DNA of 64,000 nucleotides from Clostridium sp. CAG:354_28_25 (lineage in GTDB: Bacteria; Bacillota; Clostridia; TANB77; CAG-508): positions 1 through 64,000 of the forward strand of contig MNRL01000017.1 of the NCBI GenBank assembly GCA_001915925.1, given 5' to 3'. Shown here one piece after another: positions 1 to 8,393 of the stretch. Under the pieces are notes generated by a model, which searched no databases, was not told where the DNA came from, and was given only the letters and a program-made list of their open reading frames with translations. The position numbers were made by a program, and so were the translations under genes. How positions within the stretch are numbered: the first letter of the stretch is position 1; the number at the start of each line of letters is the position of its first letter.

Positions 1-47
1 TAACCAAACTAGTTAGTTAATCTTTCAAAAAATGTTTATTTTCAAAT

Positions 48-117
48 AGGGACACCTGTGGTAAAAAAGTTCCGCACTCCAGAACGTCCCTAAATCCCGG
101 TATGTTCTTAAAATCCC
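48..117 (-). repeat. 3'-end palindromic repeat, locus 1 (behind hpf)
   Basis: Read on the minus strand, this segment begins a few bases after the hpf stop codon. It contains a degenerate copy of the GGGATTT...GGGACGTTC...AAATCCC element found at five other loci here: GGGATTTTAAGAACATACC followed by GGGATTTAGGGACGTTCTGG and a run of T. It is the most diverged of the six loci. The position just after a stop codon and the T tract suggest that it also works as a transcription terminator, which is inference. Confidence 0.6.
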
Positions 118-123
118 TTTTAT

Positions 124-645
124 TTATGCTTCTGGTTCTATTAAACCATAATTTTTATTATCTTTTAACTTATAAATAACATTTACTTTACCATTTTCTA
201 AATTAACAAATGTTAAAAATGTGTTACCTTTGTTTTCTTGTAATTTTAATTTTGCATCTTCTGGTGTCATTGGTTTAATTTCATAATATAATTCTTTTAT
301 TATTTCATTTTCTGGTTCTGTTTGTTCTTCTTCTTGAGATGCTCTGATTGTTGCTTCTTTGTTTAATCTTTCTCTTTTTGTTTTTGTTTTTCTAATTTGT
401 CCTTCTAGTATATCTATATTTTTATCTATAGAAGCATATAAGTCTTTATGTGCTGTTACTGCTTTATATGTAATACCTTGGTAAGAAACTCTTGTTTCTG
501 CTATTTGTTCATTTCCTTCTACTTTTATCGTAACTGTTCCATCAAAGTCCTCTAAATATTTTGTTAATTTTTCCATCTTCTTTTCTGAATAATCTCTAAT
601 TGCGTCTGTAACTTCTAAATCCTTTCCTACAACTTTTATATTCAT
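124..645 (-). CDS. hpf: Ribosome hibernation promoting factor, long form
   Basis: A 173-aa protein of the long HPF/YfiA family, which dimerises 70S ribosomes into inactive 100S particles in stationary phase. Residues 1-100 form the ribosome-binding domain (opening MNIKVVGKDLEVTDAIRDYS). After a charged, variable linker rich in E and Q, the last 60 residues match the C-terminal dimerisation domain typical of Firmicutes. The start at 645 is chosen because AGGAG lies about 7 bases upstream of this ATG; a longer reading from a TTG further upstream would begin inside that ribosome binding site. The gene stands alone, with its own promoter at 692-720, and is followed by a palindromic repeat. Confidence 0.95.
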   Translation of the reverse strand: MNIKVVGKDLEVTDAIRDYSEKKMEKLTKYLEDFDGTVTIKVEGNEQIAETRVSYQGITYKAVTAHKDLYASIDKNIDILEGQIRKTKTKRERLNKEATIRASQEEEQTEPENEIIKELYYEIKPMTPEDAKLKLQENKGNTFLTFVNLENGKVNVIYKLKDNKNYGLIEPEA

Positions 646-691
646 AAAAATCTCTCCTCTCAATTATTTTGCTTTCTTTTGTTGTAAATTT

Positions 692-720
692 ATTATATAT
701 GGTAAAAAGCTTTTTTTCAA
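692..720 (-). promoter_or_regulatory. Probable housekeeping promoter of hpf
   Basis: On the minus strand TTGAAA (715-720) and TATAAT (692-697) are separated by 17 bases, a near-consensus sigma-A promoter about 50 bases upstream of the hpf start. An AAAAAGCTTTTTTT stretch overlaps the spacer and may end transcription coming from recO. Confidence 0.6.
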
Positions 721-745
721 GTTTATTTTGTTTTTTTATACACTA

Positions 746-1474
746 TTAGAAAATATTTTCCATTTTATAATCTTTTTCTAGCTTATCATTTAAGTATAAT
801 TTAGCTATTAGCTCTAGTTCTTTTGTAGCATCTTCTCCTATGTTAAACGAAAATACTTTTTTAGGTGGTGACATTACAATATATTTTATCGCTTGCATTG
901 TTGATTTGCTCATATGAATACAACTTGTATCTTGTTTTCCACATATATTACACTTAAATCCATTTTGTTTCAAGCTAAAAAATTCTAAGTCTTCCGTTTT
1001 ATTGCAATTTCCACACATTCTAATATTAGGAGCAAATCCTAATATACTTACTAGTTTCATTTTAAATATTGCTAAAATAAATTCTAACTCTTTATCTGTT
1101 TCAGATATCATATATAAAGTATTTAGATATAATTGTAAAATTCTATAAGAATTCTCATTTTCATTTGTAACATCGATTATTATTTTAGAAATAAATGATG
1201 CATATTCTAGTTTTTTTAAATCTTTCCTTATATTATAAAAAATTTCTATCGGTTCACAAGAATTTATATAATATGTGGAATTAGTTTTATATAATATATA
1301 ATCTCCAAAACATAAAAATTGGCTACCAACAAGGAGCGAACTTCTAAATCTTTTCGCTCCCCTGGCAGCACAAGAAATCTTTCCTAGTCCTGGTGTTAAC
1401 ATTGTTAACATTTTATCAAAATCACCCATATTACGTTCAACTAATATAATTCCTTTTGTCTTTATTGTTCCCAT
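746..1474 (-). CDS. recO: DNA repair protein RecO
   Basis: A 242-aa RecO. In the RecFOR pathway this protein anneals single strands and loads RecA onto SSB-coated DNA. The N-terminal 80 residues look like the OB fold (opening MGTIKTKGIILVERNMGDFD), followed by a helical domain. A four-cysteine zinc site lies at Cys154, Cys157, Cys175 and Cys178 (CGNC...CNIC), as in zinc-containing RecO proteins. The length is normal. It overlaps the 3' end of yqzL and lies downstream of era, the order known from Bacillus and Clostridia (era-yqzL-recO), so the three are probably one transcription unit. Confidence 0.95.
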   Translation of the reverse strand: MGTIKTKGIILVERNMGDFDKMLTMLTPGLGKISCAARGAKRFRSSLLVGSQFLCFGDYILYKTNSTYYINSCEPIEIFYNIRKDLKKLEYASFISKIIIDVTNENENSYRILQLYLNTLYMISETDKELEFILAIFKMKLVSILGFAPNIRMCGNCNKTEDLEFFSLKQNGFKCNICGKQDTSCIHMSKSTMQAIKYIVMSPPKKVFSFNIGEDATKELELIAKLYLNDKLEKDYKMENIF

Positions 1475-1583
1475 TCTTTTCTTCCTCTATTTTCTTTTCT
1501 AAATCTCTTAATTGTTTAAATTCCATGAATGTATTTATATTTCCTGTTTTTTTAAAGGTGTTCCAAGCTATTTGTTTAAACAT
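1437..1583 (-). CDS. yqzL: YqzL-like small protein
   Basis: A 48-aa reading frame between era and recO, overlapping the start of recO by 38 bases. It has a clear ribosome binding site (AAAGGAG, 8 bases before the ATG). The protein opens MFKQIAWNTFKKTGNINTFM and has a charged tail. The W-x-x-F-x-x-T-G-N-I-x-x-(Y/F) pattern and the era-recO location match the YqzL family of very small Firmicutes proteins, whose function is unknown. The translational overlap suggests coupling with recO. The family call rests on motif and gene order only. Confidence 0.8.
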   Translation of the reverse strand: MFKQIAWNTFKKTGNINTFMEFKQLRDLEKKIEEEKNGNNKDKRNYIS

Positions 1584-1633
1584 GAAATCATCTCCTTTGT
1601 ATTATCTTTTGTATTTTATGTTTTTTTATTCAA

Positions 1634-2536
1634 TTAGTTGAATTTAAATTTTTTTACTATGCTATCTTTATCCTGCCAATCTTCTTTTACTTTCACCCAT
1701 ACTTTTAAATTTAATTTTGTTCCTAGCATTTTTTCTAGTTCCATTCTTGCACTTGTTACAATACGTTTTAGCATTGCACCATTTTTGCCTATTATAATTC
1801 CCTTATGTGAGTTTCTTAAGCAATAAATAGTTGCATCAACATCGTAAATTTCTTCTCCTTTTGTTGTATTTCTTAATTTCATTTTTTCTACTTCTACATA
1901 TATTCCATGTGGTACTTCTTCGCTTAAAAATTTTAACGCTTTTTCCCTAATTACTTCTTCTACTAATTGTCTTGATGTTTGATCTGTATATTCATCTATG
2001 TCATAATATGCAGGACCCGGTTTTAGATTTTTTTCTATCGCATCCAAGATAGTAGTTACTCCTTTGTTATTAAGAGCAGAAATTGGAATTATTTCTTCAA
2101 ACTCATATTCTTTCCTATACATATCTATAACTTTTAAAATATCTTCTTTTTGTATTAAATCAATTTTATTTAGTATTAAAATAGTTTTTCTATTTATTTC
2201 TTTTATTTTTTCTAATATTATTCTATCACCTTTTGTTATTTCTTTTTTTGAACAATCTACTATAAATAAAATAATATCTACATCTTCTGCAATTTCATAT
2301 GCTGTTTCTAACATTGTTTCTCCTAATTTTGTTTTTGGTTTGTGTACCCCCGGAGTATCTATAAAAATTATTTGTGAATTTTCTCTATTTACTATTGCTC
2401 TTATTGCTGTTCTAGTTGTTTGTGATTTATTTACTGTTATTGCAACTTTTTCTCCTACCAATTTATTTATAAGTGTAGATTTACCAACATTAGTCCTTCC
2501 TATAATTGCAACAAATCCTGATTTAAACTCTGCCAT
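1634..2536 (-). CDS. era: GTPase Era
   Basis: A 300-aa essential GTPase that binds the 3' end of 16S rRNA and takes part in 30S assembly. G1 is GRTNVGKST at residues 13-21, switch threonines lie near 40-43, G3 is DTPG at 60-63 and G4 is NKID at 123-126. The C-terminal KH domain carries the RNA-binding loop IIGKNG at 248-253. The start has AAAGGA about 9 bases upstream. It is the first gene of the era-yqzL-recO group. The nearby 30S-maturation gene ybeY is consistent with a ribosome-assembly neighbourhood. Confidence 0.97.
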   Translation of the reverse strand: MAEFKSGFVAIIGRTNVGKSTLINKLVGEKVAITVNKSQTTRTAIRAIVNRENSQIIFIDTPGVHKPKTKLGETMLETAYEIAEDVDIILFIVDCSKKEITKGDRIILEKIKEINRKTILILNKIDLIQKEDILKVIDMYRKEYEFEEIIPISALNNKGVTTILDAIEKNLKPGPAYYDIDEYTDQTSRQLVEEVIREKALKFLSEEVPHGIYVEVEKMKLRNTTKGEEIYDVDATIYCLRNSHKGIIIGKNGAMLKRIVTSARMELEKMLGTKLNLKVWVKVKEDWQDKDSIVKKFKFN

Positions 2537-2651
2537 CTGCTCATTCCTTTCTATTTATCTATATTAACATATCTAAAATTATTTTTTTGTAGAAACTTAG
2601 TACTTATCAAATTTATTTCGAAAATATTTTATCATACTTTTAGAATTAATA

Positions 2652-2677
2652 AAAGACTAGCTATAAAACTAGTCTTT
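2652..2677 (-). terminator. Rho-independent terminator after the DUF3048 gene
   Basis: A 9-bp perfect stem (AAAGACTAG/CTAGTCTTT) with an 8-base loop, followed on the minus strand by TTTTATT. It lies 39 bases after the stop of the DUF3048 gene and so separates the pdaA-to-DUF3048 run from era. Confidence 0.75.
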
Positions 2678-2715
2678 ATAAATACTTTTGTTTTACCATT
2701 TATAATCAAAGTTTC

Positions 2716-3789
2716 TTATTCGAAAGTTACATTGCTATCTATTGGACATATATTAAAAAATGTATTTCCATCATTTACTTTTATTTCGTTTCCTTGTAAG
2801 TCTTTATATATAGTTTGAGAACTTCTAGTATTCTTTATACCTTTTATTTTTATAGCTTTACCATTTGTTATATAATAACCATCATTTGTACCAACATCAT
2901 CCAAATCTTGTCTATCTTTATTTTCGTTATCTTTTAGCGGAGTATTTTTAGCAAATGTAACTATTATGTTTTTAGTAGTAATTGCTTCTCCAGTTTGCAT
3001 ATCAGTTTGTTTTTCGCCTCTTGCATACCTTGTATATCTTTTAGTTTCTGGATCATACTTATAGCTTGTTGTATGTAAATCTGAATATGGTATAGTTACT
3101 GTGTTTGCAACTATTCCATCTTCTAAATTGACTTCATCAAATGTATAATTTAGCACACTTGCTTTATCTGATGTTGTATCATATTTTTTATTTTTCGCTA
3201 TCTCTAAAATGTCCTTTATACTTGTTAACACATTATGTGGTGATGACTTTTGTTTTATTCTCCAAAAACTATCTGAGCTTTCTGTTATTCCATTAATATT
3301 ATCTACGTTTAGTGAAGAAATATCTGATTGTGCTTTCGGACTCCAACCATAATGAACATAAATTGCATCATTTTCTAATGCATAATCTAAGAAATAATGC
3401 CTAGCACTACGTACAGGTCCTATTTTTTCTAAGTCTACTCCTTTAAAAAGAGCCATTAATCTTGTTTCTCCACCTTCTACAATTATTTCATAAACACTAT
3501 ATGCACTATTTAAACCAACTTGTGGCCATGCCCCTTTGTGATTATCTATCATAACTGCTATAGGTCTATCGTTCCCCTCAAATATACTTTTAGGTTGCTC
3601 TGGTTCTTCTTCTTTTAATCCCTCGCCTATACCTAAGTCTACAGTTGGATTTTCTTTATCTTGATTATATACGAAAAAATAATAATAAAGTCCTGCTGCT
3701 ATTGCTAATATTAAAATTATTATTACAAAAATTATTGGCATTTTTTTACTTTTGTGCTTTGTTTTGGTTCTTTTCCCTTTACTACTCAT
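2716..3789 (-). CDS. DUF3048 (YerB-like) membrane-anchored protein
   Basis: A 357-aa protein with a lysine-rich cytoplasmic start, a single transmembrane segment at about residues 18-40 and an extracellular domain. Motifs such as RPIAVMIDNHKGAWPQVGL, EGGETRLMALF, GPVRSARHYF and IYVHYGWSPKAQ match the DUF3048 family, whose founder is the B. subtilis lipoprotein YerB. No lipobox cysteine is seen here, so it is likely an uncleaved signal anchor. The molecular role of the family is not established. It is the last gene of the run from pdaA and is closed by a terminator; this site often holds cdd in Clostridia. Confidence 0.85.
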   Translation of the reverse strand: MSSKGKRTKTKHKSKKMPIIFVIIILILAIAAGLYYYFFVYNQDKENPTVDLGIGEGLKEEEPEQPKSIFEGNDRPIAVMIDNHKGAWPQVGLNSAYSVYEIIVEGGETRLMALFKGVDLEKIGPVRSARHYFLDYALENDAIYVHYGWSPKAQSDISSLNVDNINGITESSDSFWRIKQKSSPHNVLTSIKDILEIAKNKKYDTTSDKASVLNYTFDEVNLEDGIVANTVTIPYSDLHTTSYKYDPETKRYTRYARGEKQTDMQTGEAITTKNIIVTFAKNTPLKDNENKDRQDLDDVGTNDGYYITNGKAIKIKGIKNTRSSQTIYKDLQGNEIKVNDGNTFFNICPIDSNVTFE

Positions 3790-3808
3790 TTTATTCCTCT
3801 CTTATCCA

Positions 3809-4198
3809 TTATTTAAATAATTGAACAATTTTGTCAGCAAATAAAAAATAAGAAACTATTACAGCATTTAAGGCTGTTAATACAACTGCCCCTGCTGCTA
3901 CATCTTTTGCTATTTTCGCCTTTTCATGGTATTCTTCTGTACATAGATCAACAGCTGCTTCTACCGCAGTATTCATCATCTCTGTTCCTAGAACTAAAAA
4001 TACAGAAAGCATTAATATTGCCCATTCTGCATTACTTATTTTTAATATGATTCCTAGTATTATTACAACAATTCCTGCTACTAACTGAATTTTTAAATTT
4101 CTTTGGGTTTTAAAGCCATGTGCTATACCAGAAAAAGCATTTTTCCATGCTTCTATAAAATTTTTATTATATAATCTGCTATCTTTCTTTTTGTCCAT
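3809..4198 (-). CDS. dgkA: Diacylglycerol/undecaprenol kinase
   Basis: A 129-aa integral membrane kinase of the prokaryotic DAGK family; in Gram-positives the usual substrate is undecaprenol, for recycling of the cell-wall lipid carrier. It has three hydrophobic segments (about 36-53, 59-71 and 97-122). The family signature GTEMMNTAVEAAVDL at 71-85 supplies catalytic Glu and Asn residues, and the N-terminal helix carries the conserved A-x-x-G-x-x-x-x-x-x-x-E/Q-R-N pattern. Its start lies just after the ybeY stop, the ybeY-dgkA pairing conserved in Firmicutes. Confidence 0.93.
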   Translation of the reverse strand: MDKKKDSRLYNKNFIEAWKNAFSGIAHGFKTQRNLKIQLVAGIVVIILGIILKISNAEWAILMLSVFLVLGTEMMNTAVEAAVDLCTEEYHEKAKIAKDVAAGAVVLTALNAVIVSYFLFADKIVQLFK

Positions 4199-4200
4199 AA

Positions 4201-4677
4201 TTACTCCCTATTAATATTTAAATCTTTTAGTACTTTTTCTTCTTTTTCCCTCATTACTTTTTTATCATCTTCTTTTATGTGATCATACCCCATTAAATGA
4301 TAAAAACCATGTACTAGCATATAAGCTAATTCTCTTTCAAAACTATGACCATATTCATCAGCTTGCATTTTAACCTGACTTAGATTAATAATAATATCTC
4401 CTAATACTTCTGGCACGATGCTTTTTTCTTTTTGTAATTTTTCTACTTCATCTTTTTCGAACATAGGAAAAGATAAAACATCTGTTGCTCTATCTATATT
4501 CCTATATTCTTTATTATATGCTTGTATATCGATTGGTGTTGTAAAAATAATACTTATAGTTATATTTTTATCTGTTAAATTTTCTGTCTCGAAACATTTA
4601 TTTATAACTTTTTCAGTTAAGTTTGAATATATATCATTAGGCTCCACATTTAAATATTCTATATCTGTATACTTCAT
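4201..4677 (-). CDS. ybeY: Endoribonuclease YbeY (rRNA maturation factor)
   Basis: A 158-aa zinc-dependent RNase needed for 16S rRNA 3'-end processing and ribosome quality control. The diagnostic H-x3-H-x5-H zinc motif is present as His123, His127 and His133 in HGFYHLMGYDH, and the ATDVLSFPM motif lies at 64-72. It lies next to dgkA and upstream of era, the standard neighbourhood. The usual partner gene immediately upstream, phoH (ybeZ), is missing and the position is taken by an unknown 405-aa gene. Confidence 0.95.
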   Translation of the reverse strand: MKYTDIEYLNVEPNDIYSNLTEKVINKCFETENLTDKNITISIIFTTPIDIQAYNKEYRNIDRATDVLSFPMFEKDEVEKLQKEKSIVPEVLGDIIINLSQVKMQADEYGHSFERELAYMLVHGFYHLMGYDHIKEDDKKVMREKEEKVLKDLNINRE

Positions 4678-4699
4678 TTTCTATATCCTTTCTGTTTAT

Positions 4700-5917
4700 T
4701 TACCCAATCTCTTTTTTTTCTTGTCTTTTGATTCTTGAATATATTTTTTCTGAAGTTTTACATTTATTTTTTATTTCTCTCATTGCCCCTAATTCTACTA
4801 GTTTAGCTTTATAAAAATCTACTATTTTTGAATAATCTCTTCTAGCTGCTTGTAGCTTTTTCAAATCTGCTTTTATAAATAATACTTCTTTTTGTTTCTC
4901 GTATTTTTCTAAATCTTCTTCTTTACTTTTTTGTAATTTTTTATATTCATTCCAGAATAATTTGTATTCTTCTCTATCTGATGGTTTGTCCCAATAGATT
5001 TTAGTAGAAAGAAGTCTAATATTATAGTCTTCTATTAACTCTATTAACAATTTATATGCTGCTTCTTTCTTACTTGCTATTTTGGTAGAAATAATAATTT
5101 GTCTTAAATCTTTTAATATTTTTACATAGCATTGTTCTGCAACAACTAGTGGCAAACTATGTGTAAATAATTGTCTACTTATTCCTAATAAAATCATTCT
5201 CTTTTCTATAGTATCTTTAACATCCAACTTTCCAACTGTAAATCTATCAAATTTTTCATATTGTGAAATTATGTTTTTATACATATTACTATCATCTAAT
5301 TTAAGTTTTAATGGTAGTACTTCTGTTATATAATCTTCTAATAGAGTAAATATTTTATCATATATAATATTTTTATCTTGATATGTTAAATTATCTGCAA
5401 GTTGAATAGAATAGTGTTTTAAAACCCCCTTATATAATTGTTCTATTTTTACACTATAGAATCTTTCGTATTTAGGAATTATCTTGTTTTCTTCTGATTT
5501 TAATGTTTGATAATCTAACTGTAATAGATATTGTTGTTTTTTGTATTTATACTCCAAGTATTCTGTTTGTTTTAAGTGAATCACCTCATAATAGTTTGAA
5601 AGTGCATCCTTTTCGAATTCTGTAGCTGTACCATTCTTTACCTTTTTATAAATCGAGTCCATTATATATTTATCTATTGCTTCTAAATATAAAGTGTATG
5701 CATCTTCATATTTTTTAGACAAATTTTCCTTTTTAGCTTCGTCCTTGTTTTCGTTTTTATATGCTTCAAATGCTTTTACTAAACTACTTCTTTTTATAGA
5801 AATCATTATTCCATTAATACCTAATTTAGTTGGTATTAATAATCTACTTATAGTATTTGTTAATTTTGTGAAAAAATTTTTATTTGTGCTAACTACTCTA
5901 AGACTTCTTTGCTCCAT
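4700..5917 (-). CDS. Unknown basic helical protein in the phoH position
   Basis: A 405-aa protein that I do not recognise. It is very rich in Lys, Glu, Tyr and Leu and appears almost entirely alpha-helical, with likely coiled-coil stretches at about 55-95, 115-150 and 320-385, and a C-terminal tail dense in Lys and Arg. No signal peptide, clear membrane segment or nucleotide-binding motif is seen; a mildly hydrophobic patch near residues 25-40 could contact membrane. The start at 5917 is preferred because AAAGG lies 9 bases upstream, while the ATG three codons earlier abuts that site. It sits between yqfD and ybeY, where phoH and the 7TM-HD gene pgpH are usual. Co-transcription suggests a link to sporulation or rRNA processing, which is inference only. 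Confidence 0.7.
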   Translation of the reverse strand: MEQRSLRVVSTNKNFFTKLTNTISRLLIPTKLGINGIMISIKRSSLVKAFEAYKNENKDEAKKENLSKKYEDAYTLYLEAIDKYIMDSIYKKVKNGTATEFEKDALSNYYEVIHLKQTEYLEYKYKKQQYLLQLDYQTLKSEENKIIPKYERFYSVKIEQLYKGVLKHYSIQLADNLTYQDKNIIYDKIFTLLEDYITEVLPLKLKLDDSNMYKNIISQYEKFDRFTVGKLDVKDTIEKRMILLGISRQLFTHSLPLVVAEQCYVKILKDLRQIIISTKIASKKEAAYKLLIELIEDYNIRLLSTKIYWDKPSDREEYKLFWNEYKKLQKSKEEDLEKYEKQKEVLFIKADLKKLQAARRDYSKIVDFYKAKLVELGAMREIKNKCKTSEKIYSRIKRQEKKEIG

Positions 5918-5930
5918 GTTTATCATCCTT

Positions 5931-7118
5931 TCAAAATACTATTTTTTCATTAGTTCCTATATTTTCAAAGACTTCATATGTTACCTCTGCCTCCACTGCA
6001 TCATCTTTTATTGTATAATTTACTGTTACATTATTTATATTGTCCTTATTTGTTATTTTTTGGTTTAACTTTTCTTCAGCTCTTCTTTTTGCTTCTTCCT
6101 TTGCCTCTTCCTCGCTATAGTTAATTTCATACTCTTTTATTTCAGAATTATTACATTCGATTAACTCTACGGGTATATAGAAATTTGAAAATAATTTTAA
6201 TTTTTTAGTTGCATATATTGTATCATATTTTTCGAAATTTGAAAGCCTTTTATAGAAATTTATTCTAAAATTATTTATATTTATTGCATATTTTTTCTCC
6301 ATATTTCCTGTTTTTTCCACTTTAGTCTCTTTAAAGTTTACAGTTTCTTTTTCAGTGTACCATACTACAGCCTCTATTTCTCCTGTAGCCCTAACAAATC
6401 TGGTTCCAGTATACTTTCCTTCCATCCAGCCACCAATTAGCAAAGTCCCCTCTTTTACGACATCTCCAGGTTTTACCATTGCAGTTCCTGTGTTAGCATT
6501 TATTTTTACAATTTTCCCTTCTTTATCTGATACAATATTACAATATTCATCTTGAGCTATAATTTCTGGTTTTTCTTCTGCCTCTACAACTTCTACTATT
6601 GCATTAGTTCCTTTTAATTCTATTCCTATCCAAGCTATATCACTTCTTGCTAATCTTATATTATTAACAATTTCTTTTATATCTATATCTCTTTTACTTT
6701 CACCTATGTATAGTCCATTTTCATTTAAAGAACTTAGTATTTCATCTTCTGTTAAATCGTCTCCTGTTATATTTATTTCTATGTTCCAAATAAATTTTGA
6801 TAATATAAATAAAGCTAATATAATTATTAAAAACATTGCCAAAAAGAACTTTCTCTTCTTATATTTATGTAAAAAAAAGGGCACTCCTTTTTTTCGGTCA
6901 ATGCCCACTTTGCATTTAGTTTTTTTAGCTATTTTTCTTATTTTTTTAAAATCTTTAAGCCCAATGTTAACAGTTAAGTAGATATCATTTTTCTTTGCTA
7001 TATTCCATAAGTATATTTTTTGTATTCTACACATATTAATAAAACGTTCTATAAAATAACCTTCTACATGTATATTTACAAATCCATTTAAATAGCCTTC
7101 TATCTTTTTTATACTCAC
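5931..7118 (-). CDS. yqfD: Sporulation protein YqfD
   Basis: A 395-aa member of the YqfD family found in endospore formers and tied to sigma-E-dependent sporulation. About 90 cytoplasmic residues precede a transmembrane helix (about 93-112), followed by a large outer domain containing the family pattern around GLYIGESKRDIDIKEI, DIAWIGIELKGTNAIVEVVE and the NANTGTAMVKPGDVVKEGTL segment. The C-terminal part is rich in Glu and Lys. The start is GTG, with GGAGG 11 bases upstream. It follows yqfC directly, the conserved yqfC-yqfD pair, and is a good sign that this organism forms spores. Confidence 0.92.
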   Translation of the reverse strand: MSIKKIEGYLNGFVNIHVEGYFIERFINMCRIQKIYLWNIAKKNDIYLTVNIGLKDFKKIRKIAKKTKCKVGIDRKKGVPFFLHKYKKRKFFLAMFLIIILALFILSKFIWNIEINITGDDLTEDEILSSLNENGLYIGESKRDIDIKEIVNNIRLARSDIAWIGIELKGTNAIVEVVEAEEKPEIIAQDEYCNIVSDKEGKIVKINANTGTAMVKPGDVVKEGTLLIGGWMEGKYTGTRFVRATGEIEAVVWYTEKETVNFKETKVEKTGNMEKKYAININNFRINFYKRLSNFEKYDTIYATKKLKLFSNFYIPVELIECNNSEIKEYEINYSEEEAKEEAKRRAEEKLNQKITNKDNINNVTVNYTIKDDAVEAEVTYEVFENIGTNEKIVF

Positions 7119-7124
7119 GTCTTC

Positions 7125-7412
7125 TTATTCCTCCTCTGTACTTTCAAGATATATTTTAGAAATTGCTCCACTAATTAACACATCATTTTCATTTATTTGA
7201 TTTAAATTCATTTTATTCCCTTCTATTATTATTATTCCAATAGAACTATTTATTTTTACTAAATACTCTTCATATTCAATAACTCCCATATAATTTTCAA
7301 TCATTAACTGATTAAAACCTATTAATGTTATTTTTGGTATATTAGTAGTTACTTCTGCCGGAATCTCTAGTAATTTTTCGATTTTATTTCTTGTATTTTT
7401 TATTTTTATCAC
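7125..7412 (-). CDS. yqfC: YabP/YqfC-family sporulation protein
   Basis: A 95-aa protein with the YabP/YqfC fold pattern: a basic N-terminus, then the PAEVTTNIPKITLIGFNQL segment, the NYMGVIEYEEYLVKI core and a final ISGAISKIYLE strand. YqfC proteins are small sporulation proteins made in the mother cell. The first codon is GTG, three bases after the pdaA stop, so translation is likely coupled. It lies directly upstream of yqfD, as in Bacillus and Clostridium. Confidence 0.88.
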   Translation of the reverse strand: MIKIKNTRNKIEKLLEIPAEVTTNIPKITLIGFNQLMIENYMGVIEYEEYLVKINSSIGIIIIEGNKMNLNQINENDVLISGAISKIYLESTEEE

Positions 7413-7414
7413 TC

Positions 7415-8224
7415 CTATCTTTCAAATTCATCAAGTGATTTAAATTCATATCCTTCTGCTTTTGCTTCCTTAATAATACTATCTAAAGCATTTGCATTAT
7501 CTTTCGAGTTTCCATGTAATAACATTATTTCTCCATTATGAAGATTATCTAATACAATTTTTTTAGCATACTCCGTTCCTTTTTGAACATTTTCATCATA
7601 ATCTAAATAACCAAATGTCCACATTACATTTGTATAACCAAGTTCTTTTGTTACAGCTAAAGTTCGTTCACTATATTCTCCTTTTGGTGGCCTTATATAT
7701 TTCATTTCATACCCTGTTTTTTCATATATTGCTTGGTGTAGTTTCATAACTTCATCTTTTATTTCTTCATTAGAAATATCAGGGAGACTTTTATGGTTCA
7801 CTGTATGATTTCCTACTATATGGCCCTCATCAATCATCCTTTTTACTAAATCTTCTGCAGTATTCAGATAATGTGCTGTTATGAAAAATGTAGCTTTTAC
7901 ATCATTTCCTTTTAGAACATCTAGAATTTGTTCTGTATATCCTGCTTCATATCCTTCGTCAAATGTTAAATATATATACTTCTTCTCTTCATTTCCTATA
8001 TATATACCATCGTATTTTTCCATTAGTTCAGCATTTTCTTTTCCTACATCTGGTCTTTTATGGTCTTTTTCTCTTTTTATTCCCCATCCAATTTTCTTAT
8101 TGCTTAAAGCATCTCCATTTGTATACGTAACTTGATTTTCCATATAAATTGTAAAAATAAGTAAAAAAATTAAAATTATTCCGCATATCGAAAAAAGTAA
8201 TTTTTTGTCAAAAACTTTTATCAT
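7415..8224 (-). CDS. pdaA: Delta-lactam-type polysaccharide deacetylase (PdaA-like)
   Basis: A 269-aa NodB-fold carbohydrate esterase 4 enzyme. PdaA removes the N-acetyl group from muramic acid on the way to muramic delta-lactam in spore cortex. An N-terminal signal anchor lies at about 8-28. The catalytic motif is TFDEG at 87-91; PdaA proteins deviate from the canonical TFDDG in the same place. The metal-binding His140 and His144 are in GNHTVNH, and RPPKGEYS lies near 178-185. The DEGHIVGNHTVNHKSLPD segment is typical of PdaA. It heads a sporulation-gene run with yqfC and yqfD, which supports the cortex role. Confidence 0.88.
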   Translation of the reverse strand: MIKVFDKKLLFSICGIILIFLLIFTIYMENQVTYTNGDALSNKKIGWGIKREKDHKRPDVGKENAELMEKYDGIYIGNEEKKYIYLTFDEGYEAGYTEQILDVLKGNDVKATFFITAHYLNTAEDLVKRMIDEGHIVGNHTVNHKSLPDISNEEIKDEVMKLHQAIYEKTGYEMKYIRPPKGEYSERTLAVTKELGYTNVMWTFGYLDYDENVQKGTEYAKKIVLDNLHNGEIMLLHGNSKDNANALDSIIKEAKAEGYEFKSLDEFER

Positions 8225-8252
8225 TTTGGACCTCCAATATTATTTTTTTATA

Positions 8253-8281
8253 TTGACATTATCAAATTTTTAGATTATATT
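8253..8281 (+). promoter_or_regulatory. Strong promoter of the agr regulator-kinase operon
   Basis: A perfect -35 TTGACA (8253-8258) is followed after 17 bases by TATATT (8276-8281). This is a near-consensus sigma-A promoter about 110 bases upstream of the response-regulator start, so the two-component genes are expected to be expressed at a basal level. No clear LytTR repeat was recognised beside it. Confidence 0.65.
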
Positions 8282-8393
8282 GTATTTATTATTGGAAAAT
8301 ATAGGTAATCGTCTAATTAGATATTTTTTTGTCTATTATTGTCAATTCAATATTATTCTTTATATTAATATATATTATTTAGGAGATGAAGAT

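Noticed and set aside
646..663. N-terminal extension of hpf from a TTG
   Set aside because: The extension would begin within the ribosome binding site that serves the ATG at 645, and HPF proteins start at the MNIKV-type position.
2064..2567. Plus-strand open frame of 167 codons opposite era
   Set aside because: It is hydrophobic by virtue of being antisense to a well-supported gene, has no ribosome binding site, and no family is recognised.
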